Origin: Pseudomonadota bacterium
GTDB taxonomy: Bacteria > Bdellovibrionota > Bacteriovoracia > Bacteriovoracales > Bacteriovoracaceae
DNA: 45,351 nucleotides
Reading direction: 5' to 3'
Assembly (NCBI GenBank): GCA_027487685.1
Contig: JAIYDC010000072.1
Coordinates: 1-45,351 of the forward strand
The notes beneath the pieces were generated by a model. That model was not told where the DNA came from. It was given only the letters and a program-made list of their open reading frames with translations, and ran no database searches. Positions 16,418 through 25,471 of the stretch are shown in pieces. Within the stretch, counting starts at the first letter, position 1. Each line of letters begins with the position of its first letter. A program made the position numbers and the translations under genes.

Positions 16418-17140
16418 ATGAAAGTTATCCAGTACAGCGAAGAGGTCTGTCGTGAGCGACTAGAGCTCCTGCGTGTTGAGGCCCTGAAGACCCTGGGCAC
16501 CATCTATGAGGCAGGACTTGATCACGCTTCTGCCGGCAAGATCATAACCCTTGCCACCAGCATCTCTGACCTCGTTGGAGAACGTGATTTTCCCACTGCT
16601 ATCCGTGAATTCCGCGAGTATGCTCCCTTTCCCCTCACCCACCCGTTTATGGTCGCCTTTCTGGGACTCATGATCTGCAAAAAACTCGATTGGAATTCCG
16701 ATCGAACACTCCTCGCAGTTGGCGTGGGAGGGCTGCTTCACGATGTGGGCATGACCAAGCTCCCAGAGCACGTGAAAGCGACGCATCCCAATGACCTTTC
16801 TCCCGAAGACCTGGTCCAGTACCATAAGCACTGTGAGCACGGTATGAACATTGTCGCCGCCATTCCCATCATTCCGGTAGCGGTTCAGCAGATTCTCTAT
16901 CAGCACCACGAAAACTCAGGGAAGGGATTTCCCCAGGGCCTGACCAACGTGAAGGTTTATCCTCTTGCAAAAGTCGTGTGCCTCAGCGACCGTTTCGCCC
17001 GCTTCCTGATTTTAAACGAGCTCGGGCCAATCGAGGGGCTGAAGAAATTTGTCGCTGTAAAAGAGGAACTGCAACTCCATGACCCGGAGATCGTTCGGGC
17101 GTTTATAAAAAGTTTTATTAAAGACGAGAAGACGAGGTAG
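16418..17140 (+). CDS. HD-GYP-type phosphodiesterase
   Basis: The 240-residue protein has a single HD-GYP-like domain: H75, HD at 108-109 (GLLHDVGM), H138 and H141 (KHCEHG), HHE at 163-165, and G170-F-P in place of GYP, followed by D191. All metal ligands appear present, so c-di-GMP (or related) hydrolysis is plausible. The N-terminal 60 residues are helical without a receiver. AGGGGAGC gives a strong RBS. A receiver gene follows 4 bp downstream, so the two may form a split two-component phosphodiesterase. It aligns by eye with the C-terminal half of the PilZ protein at 8431-9813. Confidence 0.8.
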   Translation: MKVIQYSEEVCRERLELLRVEALKTLGTIYEAGLDHASAGKIITLATSISDLVGERDFPTAIREFREYAPFPLTHPFMVAFLGLMICKKLDWNSDRTLLAVGVGGLLHDVGMTKLPEHVKATHPNDLSPEDLVQYHKHCEHGMNIVAAIPIIPVAVQQILYQHHENSGKGFPQGLTNVKVYPLAKVVCLSDRFARFLILNELGPIEGLKKFVAVKEELQLHDPEIVRAFIKSFIKDEKTR

Positions 17141-17144
17141 GCCT

Positions 17145-17588
17145 GTGACAACAAAAATTCAAACACTCCTGATCGTTGACGACGAACCTGATCTACTCGA
17201 GGGACTCAAAATTATCTTCTCAAGAGTTGTAACGACCGTCTATACCGCTGAAAATGGTCTGGAGGGACTCGCGGCCATAAAGGCCCACCCTAACATCAGT
17301 TGCATCATCTCTGACATCAAGATGCCTAAGCTCGACGGCGTAGGAATGATCCGAGAAATCCACAACAAAAACCTCAACATCCCCGTCATCTTCTACACCG
17401 GACACGGTAATGAGGACCTCATGCGGGAGGTCGCGAAGTACGGGGCCTACGACTTCGTTGATAAACCAGATCTACGTGGATTACAAGAAGCAGTCCGGAG
17501 CTGCCTCGACGCAATAGGGAAAGAAAAAGTTGAAGAGGGAGATGAAGAGCTCTCTCAAATGCTGGATAAGCTTAAAGACATCGAATAA
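17145..17588 (+). CDS. stand-alone response regulator receiver
   Basis: This 147-residue protein is a CheY-like receiver with acidic pair D12/D13, phospho-acceptor D57 in ISDIKMP, T85 and K107. A short acidic tail follows with no output domain. It starts with GTG behind GAGGT, 4 bp after the HD-GYP gene, and is surely co-transcribed. It probably relays a histidine-kinase signal to the adjacent HD-GYP protein; that partnership is inferred from gene order only. Confidence 0.88.
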   Translation: MTTKIQTLLIVDDEPDLLEGLKIIFSRVVTTVYTAENGLEGLAAIKAHPNISCIISDIKMPKLDGVGMIREIHNKNLNIPVIFYTGHGNEDLMREVAKYGAYDFVDKPDLRGLQEAVRSCLDAIGKEKVEEGDEELSQMLDKLKDIE

Positions 17589-17593
17589 AAAAA

Positions 17594-17617
17594 GGGGCCC
17601 TCCTGCAAAAGGGCCCC
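17594..17617. terminator. GC-rich hairpin terminator after the receiver gene
   Basis: GGGGCCC (17594-17600) pairs with GGGCCCC (17611-17617). It starts 5 bp after the receiver stop. The A-run before it (17587-17593) would be a T-run for minus-strand transcripts, so it may work in both directions. Confidence 0.65.
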
Positions 17618-17748
17618 GTTAGGCTTTAGTTAAGGTCAGAAATCCCTCTCTGATCTTTAATCGTCCTTGATTCTTAAATGTCGCTTAATAAAATGGTAGT
17701 GGTCCGAGAGTCAGGCGGGAATTAATCTTTTCTAACATTAGCTATCTT

Positions 17749-17797
17749 AAAAACGAAGATCGCCCGTTTCCCTGCCTTTCGGACAGAAAAACGGGCG
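17749..17797 (-). terminator. terminator of the trypsin gene
   Basis: CGCCCGTTT (17761-17769) pairs with AAACGGGCG (17789-17797). Read on the minus strand the stem is followed by ATCTTCGTTTTTAAG. It begins 18 bp after the protease stop codon. Confidence 0.6.
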
Positions 17798-17814
17798 GTT
17801 GAAAGAAATGAAGC

Positions 17815-18594
17815 TTACTTAAGTCCTGCTGTTTCCCGGATCCAATTGAAACCAGAAGAGACTTTGGCGTAGATGCCGTACTTGTTTGCGCGAGCACACC
17901 CCTCACCCCAGCTGACGACACCGACCTGGACCGGATCATTCTGCTGATCAAACACGACAAGTGGGCCACCGCTGTCACCCTGGCAAGAATCTTTACCACC
18001 ACCAGCGTATCCGGCAGCGATCATCGTGTTATCGATGGTTCCGTTGTAGGCACCAGGACGGTTGGCCTCTTCGTTTGAAACGAGTGGGACCGTCACTTTG
18101 TTAAGATCACCCTTTGAGTTGTACTGACGCTCGCCGATGTCACCAAAGCCATACACAGTTGAATCCATACCTGGGGCTTGGTGGCCATCAGTATCAAACT
18201 CAGCTGTTGCAAGCTTGACCGCCCGGATTGTACCCGATGTTAGGTCAAGCTTTTCAGCGAGCTCAACCAGAGCAAAGTCATTGGCCATGGTCGCACGGTT
18301 GTATTGCGGGTGCTTGATCACTCGTGCAACGCGAACTTTGATCCCGGCGTCTTTGAGATTCAGGATCCCGGCCGTCACTTCATTAAAGTAACCGGCACAG
18401 TGAGCAGCAGTAAGCACCCATTTCTCGGAAATGATGCTGCCGCCGCATGAGCCTTGCAGGCTTACCATGTAAGGAGCGTCGTCGAGACTAATAACTCGTT
18501 CACCGCCAACGATCTTTTCCCCGGCGAGGGCGAGGGATGGAAGGGACATGAGGGATGAGAGAACAAACGAACGAACGATTGATTTGGTTTTCAT
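17815..18594 (-). CDS. secreted trypsin-like serine protease (S1A)
   Basis: The 259-residue protein has a signal peptide (1-24, ALA) and almost no propeptide before the activation site IVGG (28-31). The catalytic triad is H65 (TAAHC), D106 (NDFAL) and S208 (GDSGGP). D202, six residues before the serine, predicts cleavage after Lys or Arg. Cysteines at 50, 66, 204 and 233 are placed for the classic disulfides. In a predatory bacterium this would digest prey protein; that role is inferred. The gene is monocistronic between two terminators. Confidence 0.93.
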   Translation of the reverse strand: MKTKSIVRSFVLSSLMSLPSLALAGEKIVGGERVISLDDAPYMVSLQGSCGGSIISEKWVLTAAHCAGYFNEVTAGILNLKDAGIKVRVARVIKHPQYNRATMANDFALVELAEKLDLTSGTIRAVKLATAEFDTDGHQAPGMDSTVYGFGDIGERQYNSKGDLNKVTVPLVSNEEANRPGAYNGTIDNTMIAAGYAGGGKDSCQGDSGGPLVVFDQQNDPVQVGVVSWGEGCARANKYGIYAKVSSGFNWIRETAGLK

Positions 18595-18715
18595 AGGACT
18601 CTTTATGAAAAGGTTAATCTTACGTTAAATTATCGCGGCCGAAGTTTATGACGCGTGAGAGCTAGGAAAAAAAAACAAGGGGCTTGAAAAAAAACTGCTC
18701 TTCACTTATGCGAAT

Positions 18716-18741
18716 AAAAAAAGCCCCGTCAAAAACGGGGC
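18716..18741 (-). terminator. rho-independent terminator of the hpf-fadD operon
   Basis: GCCCCGT (18723-18729) pairs with ACGGGGC (18735-18741) across a CAAAA loop. The minus-strand continuation is a run of seven T (18722-18716). It lies 27 bp after the fadD stop. Confidence 0.85.
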
Positions 18742-18768
18742 CTAGTCAGGAAGTCAATTCTTGAACCC

Positions 18769-20451
18769 CTAAGCCTTGGTCTGGGCCAGAGTTTCAGAGC
18801 GCAGATCCTTTCGGAGGATCTTCCCGACATTCGACTTCGGAAGCTCCTTTCTAAACTCAACCGACCTAGGAACCTTATAAGAGGTGAGGTTCTCCCGGCA
18901 GAACTTCAAAAGCTCGTCGCCAGTTAGTGACTCATCCTTCTTGACCACAAAGACCTTGACCGCTTCCCCAGATTTCTCGTCTGGTACACCGATGGCCGCG
19001 CACTCAAGGACCTTCGGGTGCTGGGCGATGACGTCTTCAAGCTCGTTAGGGTAAACGTTAAAGCCAGAGACCAGGATCATATCCTTTTTCCGGTCGACAA
19101 TTTTAACAAACCCCTGCTCAGTCATAAATCCGAGATCACCCGTTTTGAAGAACCCATCCGGGGTCATGACCTTGGCCGTCTCATCGGAACGGTTGTAATA
19201 GCCGCCCATGACTTGAGGCCCGCGGATGCAGATTTCCCCGATCTCCCCAAGAGGAACGGTCTTGTTGCTATCATCTTTGATCTCCACTTCGGTGGAGGAG
19301 ATCGGTAAACCGATGTAGCCGTTGTATTCCTTGAGTGTCATAGGATTAATGCAAGCAGCGGGCGAAGTTTCTGTGAGACCATAGGCCTCAATCAGCGGAG
19401 CGCGAGTCACTTGCTTCCATCGGTCTGCCACGACTTTCTGAACTGCCATCCCACCACCCAAAGCGAGCTTTAAGGTCGAAAAGTCGAGCTTCCGGAACTC
19501 GTCGTTATTTAAGAGGCCGTTATAAAGTGTGTTCACCCCAGTGAAAGCAGTAAAGCGCCACTTCTTTAGCTCCTTCACAAAACCTGGGATATCTCGTGGG
19601 TTCGTGATGAGTACATTGAGTGCTCCAATCGAGCTAAAGACGAAGCAGTTCGCCGTGAGAGAGAAGATATGATAAAGCGGCAGTGGTGTAATAATGATCT
19701 CCTGACTCTCCGTGATCAAGTCCTTGATCCACGCTCGGGCCTGGAGCATATTCGCGACGATATTCCGGTGAGTAAGGATGGCCCCCTTGGCGACGCCGGT
19801 GGTGCCGCCAGTGTACTGCAAGAAGGCAATGTCACTGCCTTTCATCTCAGGTCGCTTGAAGGCGTTGGGGTCTGCGGCCGAGACACAGGCCTTGAAGTCC
19901 AATGTCCCAGGTAGCGAGAAAGGAGGAACCATCTTCTTAACGTTTTTTATCACGAAATTGACGATGTAGTTCTTCGGAAACTTCAAGAAGTCACCGATCT
20001 GAGTGACGAAGACGTGCTTAACCGGCGTGTGAGGAAGAATTTTCTCGAGGACATGAGCGGAATTGGCGAAGATCACGATGGCCTTGACGTCAGCATCCTT
20101 GAGCTGGTGCTCCAGTTCCCGTGCTGTGTAAAGCGGGTTCACATTGACGGCGATCATCCCGGCGCGAAGGGCTCCGAAGAGAGCCACCGGGTATTGAAGT
20201 ATGTTTGGCATCATGAGTGCTACACGGTCGCCCTTCTGAAGCTTCAAATCATTCTGAAGGTAGCTTGCAAACCGACGCGAAAGCTCTTCGATTTCAGCGT
20301 AAGACAAGGTCGTCCCCAGATTGTGAAAGGCCGGGTTGGAGGCGTATTTCTTAAAGCCGATCTCCAGCATGTCGTTAATGGAGGAATACTCCTCAGGGTT
20401 AATCTCGTGGGGGACTCCTGGGTCGTAGGCCTTGTGCCAGATCTTTGTCAT
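18769..20451 (-). CDS. fadD: long-chain fatty acid--CoA ligase
   Basis: This 560-residue member of the AMP-binding family activates fatty acids to acyl-CoA through an acyl-adenylate. The P-loop reads YTGGTTGVAKGA, with EAYGLTETSP in the middle, FFKTGDLG and the hinge DRKKDMILVSGFN near the C-terminal subdomain, and the terminal lysine in NVGKILRKDL. Length matches E. coli FadD. GGAGAAACG precedes the ATG. It lies 13 bp after hpf and probably shares its transcript. No other beta-oxidation gene is in view. Confidence 0.92.
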   Translation of the reverse strand: MTKIWHKAYDPGVPHEINPEEYSSINDMLEIGFKKYASNPAFHNLGTTLSYAEIEELSRRFASYLQNDLKLQKGDRVALMMPNILQYPVALFGALRAGMIAVNVNPLYTARELEHQLKDADVKAIVIFANSAHVLEKILPHTPVKHVFVTQIGDFLKFPKNYIVNFVIKNVKKMVPPFSLPGTLDFKACVSAADPNAFKRPEMKGSDIAFLQYTGGTTGVAKGAILTHRNIVANMLQARAWIKDLITESQEIIITPLPLYHIFSLTANCFVFSSIGALNVLITNPRDIPGFVKELKKWRFTAFTGVNTLYNGLLNNDEFRKLDFSTLKLALGGGMAVQKVVADRWKQVTRAPLIEAYGLTETSPAACINPMTLKEYNGYIGLPISSTEVEIKDDSNKTVPLGEIGEICIRGPQVMGGYYNRSDETAKVMTPDGFFKTGDLGFMTEQGFVKIVDRKKDMILVSGFNVYPNELEDVIAQHPKVLECAAIGVPDEKSGEAVKVFVVKKDESLTGDELLKFCRENLTSYKVPRSVEFRKELPKSNVGKILRKDLRSETLAQTKA

Positions 20452-20464
20452 TCGTTTCTCCGGG

Positions 20465-20725
20465 CTATTGCATTTGGTTTTGGATTTTCTGGATTATCAG
20501 GTCAAAGGTCTTGTAGAGGTCGTCGGCATGGGCCTTGGCAAAGAACCTATCGTGCCCGGAGTTAACGGAGACTTCCGAGCATTGAAGGGCCCCGTCCATC
20601 CAGCAAGTCCAGTGGACATTCGTCGTTGTCCCGAACCACTTCTCAAACTTTTCAGACTTCTCGCGGATCATCTGATCAAGTGCAGGGGTATGATCCATGT
20701 GACGGAAAGTGATGTTGACGTTCAT
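20465..20725 (-). CDS. hpf: ribosome hibernation factor, short HPF/RaiA family
   Basis: The 86-residue protein contains only the N-terminal HPF/RaiA fold: a first strand MNVNITFRHMD, a helix with KSEKFEKWF, and a last helix with DDLYKTFDLIIQKIQNQ. Family members bind the 30S decoding site and silence ribosomes in stationary phase. The length corresponds to the short form, which would need a separate dimerisation partner to make 100S particles. The frame is open from a GTG at 20731, but AAAGGAG sits 5 bases before the ATG at 20725. A TATAAT lies about 25 bp upstream of the RBS. Confidence 0.8.
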   Translation of the reverse strand: MNVNITFRHMDHTPALDQMIREKSEKFEKWFGTTTNVHWTCWMDGALQCSEVSVNSGHDRFFAKAHADDLYKTFDLIIQKIQNQMQ

Positions 20726-20819
20726 AGACACTCCTTTGTTTACTATTCTTATTATAAGAGCTTAGTACGAATGACCCGGAGTGACAGAAGGACGTAAATT
20801 CAAAAATTAAATATTGAAA

Positions 20820-20847
20820 AGAAGACCGTTTTGATCCGCCTAAAACG
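20820..20847 (-). terminator. possible terminator of the methyltransferase gene
   Basis: CGTTTT (20827-20832) pairs with AAAACG (20842-20847). It lies 4 bp beyond the stop codon and is followed on the minus strand by GTCTTCTTTTC. The stem is weak. Confidence 0.35.
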
Positions 20848-20850
20848 ATC

Positions 20851-21585
20851 CTAGCGGTTCTTGACCACGAGACGGACAGCGGCCGGAAGAATCTCCGTCG
20901 GCAAATCCAGGAAGCTTCGGTGAGGAACAAAACCCAGCTGACCATAATAGTAAAAGTAGACGATGTTAAAGCCTGAGCTATTGAGTTCCTCCTCGAGTGC
21001 CAGTGAATCGAGGATCCGCCGAACCGGCGTCCAGGAACCAAGGAGCTGCCAGAGAACAGAGCGTTGGTCGAGCATAAAGCCGTCAGGGATAGACAGACTC
21101 TTCCGATGGACCATACTCTCGGCGACAAAAATCCCTGAAGCTGTCAGGTGGTCACTGATGAGCCGATAGTAGCTTGCCCGATCTGGGTCTTCCGTGAGGC
21201 AGTGAAGGAGGTGAGAATCAATGATGATTTCAAAGCGGTGGGGAAGAGTAAGATCGGGATGAACCACATCCCCTTCCACGGTCTCAACCTCCAGGCCCTC
21301 TGAAGCGTAAACCTCACTCGCCTGTGCGAGGGCCGTAGGAGAAAAATCCACCAGCGTTACGCGGGCACCGAGCCGGGCCAAGAGCAGACCAACCCCACCC
21401 CGTCCCGCGCCGGTCTCGAGGACGCGGAGACCCTTCCAATCGACATCAGGGAGGAATCGCTCCTTACTCTCAATAGCAAAGTTATAGAGACCCTTCGCAC
21501 CGGCCGTTGCTTCCCGAAGAAGGTCAGCCGCTCCGCGGTTCTGCTCCCTGCGATAGGACTCTTCGTAATACTCCTGCAAACTCAT
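20851..21585 (-). CDS. class I SAM-dependent methyltransferase
   Basis: This protein of about 244 residues has motif I LETGAGRGGVG, an acidic residue in VTLVDFSP at the end of strand 2, and a GDVVHPD segment, the usual SAM-binding Rossmann order. The substrate is unknown. The frame stays open to an ATG at 21609 that overlaps the ATG of the divergent hydrolase. I prefer the ATG at 21585 because the upstream stretch looks like a promoter for the other gene; neither start has a visible SD sequence. Confidence 0.75.
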   Translation of the reverse strand: MSLQEYYEESYRREQNRGAADLLREATAGAKGLYNFAIESKERFLPDVDWKGLRVLETGAGRGGVGLLLARLGARVTLVDFSPTALAQASEVYASEGLEVETVEGDVVHPDLTLPHRFEIIIDSHLLHCLTEDPDRASYYRLISDHLTASGIFVAESMVHRKSLSIPDGFMLDQRSVLWQLLGSWTPVRRILDSLALEEELNSSGFNIVYFYYYGQLGFVPHRSFLDLPTEILPAAVRLVVKNR

Positions 21586-21607
21586 AAAAAAAGTGTAAGA
21601 TGCTTCC

Positions 21608-22354
21608 ATGGCAAAGGAAACGCATTTTTACCTCGTGCGCGGACTCATCCGCGAAAAAGGTCATTGGGGACCCTTCATCCAGCAACTCCAGGAGACCTAC
21701 CCAGGGGCCAGGATTTCAGCGATAGACCTCCCCGGTGCCGGGGAATATTATCTGGGCCGCTCTCCCCTAAGCATTGGCGCCATGGTCGATGACATGCGGC
21801 GGGATTTTCTTCGATGCTCGACTCCCGGAGAGCACTCCCACCTCATGGCCATCTCACTGGGCGGTATGATCGCTGTCGAATGGCTCCGCCGGTACCCGGG
21901 GGACTTTCACACTGTCACCCTCATCAACACAAGCTTTGGAGGCGTTTCGCCATTTTTTCATCGCCTAAGACCACAGGCCTTCTTGTTTCTACTCAAGGTG
22001 CCATTCCTCAAAGGTCGAAAAAAAGAAGCCAGGATCCTCCAGTTGGTCTCAAACCATCCCGATGTCTTCGAGGAAACTCTCGACCAATGGGAAGTCATTC
22101 AGCGCGAGCGACCAGTGAGTCTAAGCAATACCCTACGGCAACTTTTCGCTGCTGCTAAGTTTAGGATCGGAACCTTCCTCCCCTCCATACCGGTCACTCT
22201 CCTTTCGGCCACCAAGGACCGGATGGTCAGCGTTGACTGCTCACGGGCCATCGCTCGGCGCTGGAAGCTGCCACTGCGTGAGCATCCCACGGGTGGGCAT
22301 GACCTGACGGTGGATGCTCCCAAGTGGGTGGCAGAAAATATGGGACTCCCCTAG
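21608..22354 (+). CDS. alpha/beta-hydrolase
   Basis: The 248-residue protein is a typical alpha/beta hydrolase without a signal peptide: a first strand HFYLVRGL, nucleophile elbow AISLGGM, catalytic Asp in SATKDRMVSV and His in TGGHDLTVD near the C terminus. The natural substrate (ester, thioester or other) cannot be told. There is no SD sequence. A TAAGAT box at 21596-21601 with a weak CTGCAA at 21574-21579 would start RNA almost at the ATG, so it may be leaderless. Its stop overlaps the stop of the convergent gene (CTAG). Confidence 0.82.
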   Translation: MAKETHFYLVRGLIREKGHWGPFIQQLQETYPGARISAIDLPGAGEYYLGRSPLSIGAMVDDMRRDFLRCSTPGEHSHLMAISLGGMIAVEWLRRYPGDFHTVTLINTSFGGVSPFFHRLRPQAFLFLLKVPFLKGRKKEARILQLVSNHPDVFEETLDQWEVIQRERPVSLSNTLRQLFAAAKFRIGTFLPSIPVTLLSATKDRMVSVDCSRAIARRWKLPLREHPTGGHDLTVDAPKWVAENMGLP

Positions 22355-25308
22355 CGCTGTGTTCGAAGCTCAGACTCCAGCGCTTGCCGAGTATGAACCC
22401 GTCTAACCGGTGCCTGGCCGCGACCGGCCGGATCGAGTCTGCTGTAGACCAGCCGATTATCCCGCCGCTCAACCTTAACTTCAAACGGTGGATTGGTTCC
22501 ATTCCTAAGTAAGATAACCACTTCACCTTCCTGGGCCAAGCGGTCCAACTGCTCCCGGGGAATGCTGCGCTCAAGCTGCCCAAGGCTCAGGCCCTGAGGA
22601 TTGGTCTGGAGCATACGGTACTGCTCATCGGTCACAGGAACTGAAATGGCATTCGCAGTTCCCTGGCCCGACGCTGCTGGAGCAGCTTCAATCGTGATTG
22701 TTCCATCGGTGTTGCGACGAAGGTTCACGAGCTTCGCTGTTTCTCGTGCTATGGAATCAACGGAGCTGTCATCGGAGGCCCGCGGGTCGCGGCGACTGAC
22801 AGTCGCCCTGACTGCCCCTTGTGACACCTGAGGATCGCGCAAGTTTGCTAGCGCTCGGCCCCCGCCGTTTTCCGATAAGGCCGCCTGTTCACCATTCACG
22901 CTGTCACTCGCTTGAGCAGGACGGCGATTGATACCCTCAGAAACCGCTGCCACTGCCGACTCTTGAGAGGGGGCAGCGTTCCGGCGACGATTAGCAATTG
23001 CCTCATTTAAAAGTCGCGTCTGGTCCCGAGTCAGCTGCTGCTGCTGGGTCAAAAGAGTTTGCAAAGAAGAGATCTCACTGCGCATCTGCGCCTCGCGGGC
23101 AGCGACCTGGGGATCCGAGCTATTAGGGTTCGATTGGCGGAAATCATCATAATCGCGCTGCATATCCTGGAGAAGGTCACGCCGTCCCTCAGTTGACATG
23201 TTTTCGATGAGGCCTGGGTCATTTCTATGGCCTGAGGTCTGAGGTGTTGATAGACCCGTTGGCACCGCCGCCGTAAAATTTCCAGCGAGAGAACCGGATC
23301 CATCAAGCTGACCGCCGCCAGCAACAGTCGTCGGAAGTTGGGACGGATCTGCGCCACTTCCGGTTGAAGGTGGAGTGAAATTTTCTTTCATACCCCCACC
23401 GGCCGCAACAAAACCTTCTGGCTTCGGAGCAAGGCCACCGTTTTGAAGCCCGTCCGAGATATTAGTCCATTGCTTTTCAGTCAGACCATAGGCACCTTCA
23501 GTACGATCTCGCTCACCTAACGTAGCTACTTTTCGCGCCCTCAACAAGGTGCCACGCCCGTCGGTCTGGCCAGATGAATCGTTAAACGCCTGAACCACTT
23601 CGCTCGGTAAAGTCGTGGGCGACGGTCGCGCCACTTCGGTATATTCATCGAGATAACGCTTACGTAAGGCCCCAAGTGCTTCGACCGACCCAGGCTGGCA
23701 ATCCTTGGAACTCGCGTTCCGAGCGCAATAGTCCCGGCGGAAATCAAAGAAAGTCATCGGACCACTGTTACTACCTCCAGACCTGCGGTTTCTTGGAGTA
23801 TTGCAAATCTCATCGTTGAAGCGCTGGAGGTCAGAATTCCTGCGGATGTCGAGGTTGAAGAGATTGACCTCATCAGTCTCAATGTCATCTAAAAGCTCAG
23901 GGTCTTCCGTCCCTGATGCACGGATCCGAGGCATCTCACGATCAAGGTATTGGCAATAGGTACTAAAAGTCTCTACGCAAGAAACGATGTCACGGTTGAC
24001 GGTACCGCAGGATTCAGGTGATCGCAGTCCGCTTGACTGCGCCATGAAACGTGCGAGAACACCTTGGTAAGAGTCAGATGTTCGATGAATTTCAGTACTC
24101 CTGCGAGTTCTTAAGGCCTCAGTTTGTTCGAAGAAGTTCTTGTCCTTCTCAACTTTCACCACCATAAGCGCGTCTCGGTTATCAGCGAAGAAGCTCCGTA
24201 GCCCATCTTGAAAGCGCTTCGCACGGCCAGACTGCAGATTACGCGTCATGCAGGCCTGGTCACCGGGCGAACAGCCTCTTCTTCCCGTAGAAGAACGGAG
24301 AGTCTCAAAAAGTCGCGATTTAAATTGATTGAGTTTTTCGGTATCGTTAAACATCGCCCGGATCTCGCGCTGCTGTTCGGGGGCGATCCCAGAGAGCATC
24401 CCATCAAGGTTGGCCGGTGTCGCTGCCATGACATGTCTCACCAGCGGGTTTCGGTTCAAAAACCGAATCTTGGCCTTAATCGCAATGAATCTCTCGCGCT
24501 GGCCGGGCGCAGTGCCGTCTTGAATGATCTGATTGTAGGTGTCCATGAGCTTGCGGTAGTCCCAGTTATCTGGCTCAAAATTGCCTCGTGAGAGTTCAGC
24601 GTAAACAGGCTGAGAGGGGAGCTGCTGAAAGGCAATATAGTCAGACCCCATGACACATTGATAAGGCTGAGGCGCGGGGTCGGTTGGGACTTCCATCGAG
24701 GGAATAGCGCTCTGCAGGCTTGCCTGAACCGAGGCCCTATCGCCCTCTCGGTCACGACGGTCGTCGGTTAATCCAAGGGCCCTAGGAATAGTATTACGAA
24801 CCGCTTCTTCCGCCCTCGCAAAAAGTCCCTGCATAGCACGGTTGGGCTCATAACTCGATTGGGATAGGAACCGAGTCATGTTCTGGGTAGGGTCGACGAT
24901 CCCGGACTGGAATAAAAGCGTGCGCTGGTTGGCCTCGATTCGAAGACGAGCATTTTGTGTCTGTCGAGCGAAATTATCACGGACAAGATCCTGATCCCCT
25001 GAAGCGGATGGTGGCCTGGAGCTCATGACCCCACGGACCATCTCCGGCATATCGTTCCGGAGGCAACTGCAGATCTGAAGGTCCCGTTCAAAACGCGGCA
25101 TCTGAGAACCAGAACGTTGCGCCGGTATGGGATTGCGATCAAAGCAGCTCATGATGTTGGTGTGCTGGGCCAGCGAGGCACGAACATCCGGGGGGAAGCA
25201 GTCTTCAGGCACCACCGCTAGATTCGGTTGAACCGCCTGGGCCCGATCTACGTTGCCGGAGATCACCAGAAGCATAAATAAGAGAGCTCTCACGGTCATA
25301 GTTTTCAC
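22351..25308 (-). CDS. large secreted protein of unknown function (985 aa)
   Basis: I do not recognise this protein. It has a signal peptide (1-26, ending RAQA) and no other membrane segment. The first 560 residues or so are cysteine-containing (for example ICSCLRN, GCSPGDQAC, SCGTVNRDIVSCVETFSTYC) and mostly helical in look. Residues about 620-700 are Gly/Ser/Pro-rich linkers. Residues about 715-790 form a likely coiled coil rich in Q and L. The last 120 residues look like a small alpha/beta domain (TDGTITIEAAPA, EGEVVILLRNG, FEVKVERRDN). It is a single long gene, probably periplasmic, with no visible partner. Confidence 0.8.
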   Translation of the reverse strand: MKTMTVRALLFMLLVISGNVDRAQAVQPNLAVVPEDCFPPDVRASLAQHTNIMSCFDRNPIPAQRSGSQMPRFERDLQICSCLRNDMPEMVRGVMSSRPPSASGDQDLVRDNFARQTQNARLRIEANQRTLLFQSGIVDPTQNMTRFLSQSSYEPNRAMQGLFARAEEAVRNTIPRALGLTDDRRDREGDRASVQASLQSAIPSMEVPTDPAPQPYQCVMGSDYIAFQQLPSQPVYAELSRGNFEPDNWDYRKLMDTYNQIIQDGTAPGQRERFIAIKAKIRFLNRNPLVRHVMAATPANLDGMLSGIAPEQQREIRAMFNDTEKLNQFKSRLFETLRSSTGRRGCSPGDQACMTRNLQSGRAKRFQDGLRSFFADNRDALMVVKVEKDKNFFEQTEALRTRRSTEIHRTSDSYQGVLARFMAQSSGLRSPESCGTVNRDIVSCVETFSTYCQYLDREMPRIRASGTEDPELLDDIETDEVNLFNLDIRRNSDLQRFNDEICNTPRNRRSGGSNSGPMTFFDFRRDYCARNASSKDCQPGSVEALGALRKRYLDEYTEVARPSPTTLPSEVVQAFNDSSGQTDGRGTLLRARKVATLGERDRTEGAYGLTEKQWTNISDGLQNGGLAPKPEGFVAAGGGMKENFTPPSTGSGADPSQLPTTVAGGGQLDGSGSLAGNFTAAVPTGLSTPQTSGHRNDPGLIENMSTEGRRDLLQDMQRDYDDFRQSNPNSSDPQVAAREAQMRSEISSLQTLLTQQQQLTRDQTRLLNEAIANRRRNAAPSQESAVAAVSEGINRRPAQASDSVNGEQAALSENGGGRALANLRDPQVSQGAVRATVSRRDPRASDDSSVDSIARETAKLVNLRRNTDGTITIEAAPAASGQGTANAISVPVTDEQYRMLQTNPQGLSLGQLERSIPREQLDRLAQEGEVVILLRNGTNPPFEVKVERRDNRLVYSRLDPAGRGQAPVRRVHTRQALESELRTQR

Positions 25309-25471
25309 CTGTCTTCCCGCATTCTTTTCGTCAGCTTCTAAGGAATCCTTAGCTATTGTACGAGAAAGTCGTAGGTTCCCTTGATACGAACGGGATTACG
25401 GAGAATTAGGCGGTCAACAACAGCCAAGCTTTAGTGGCAAAGACTTGAGCAAAAGGGTAAGGTTCGTTTCC

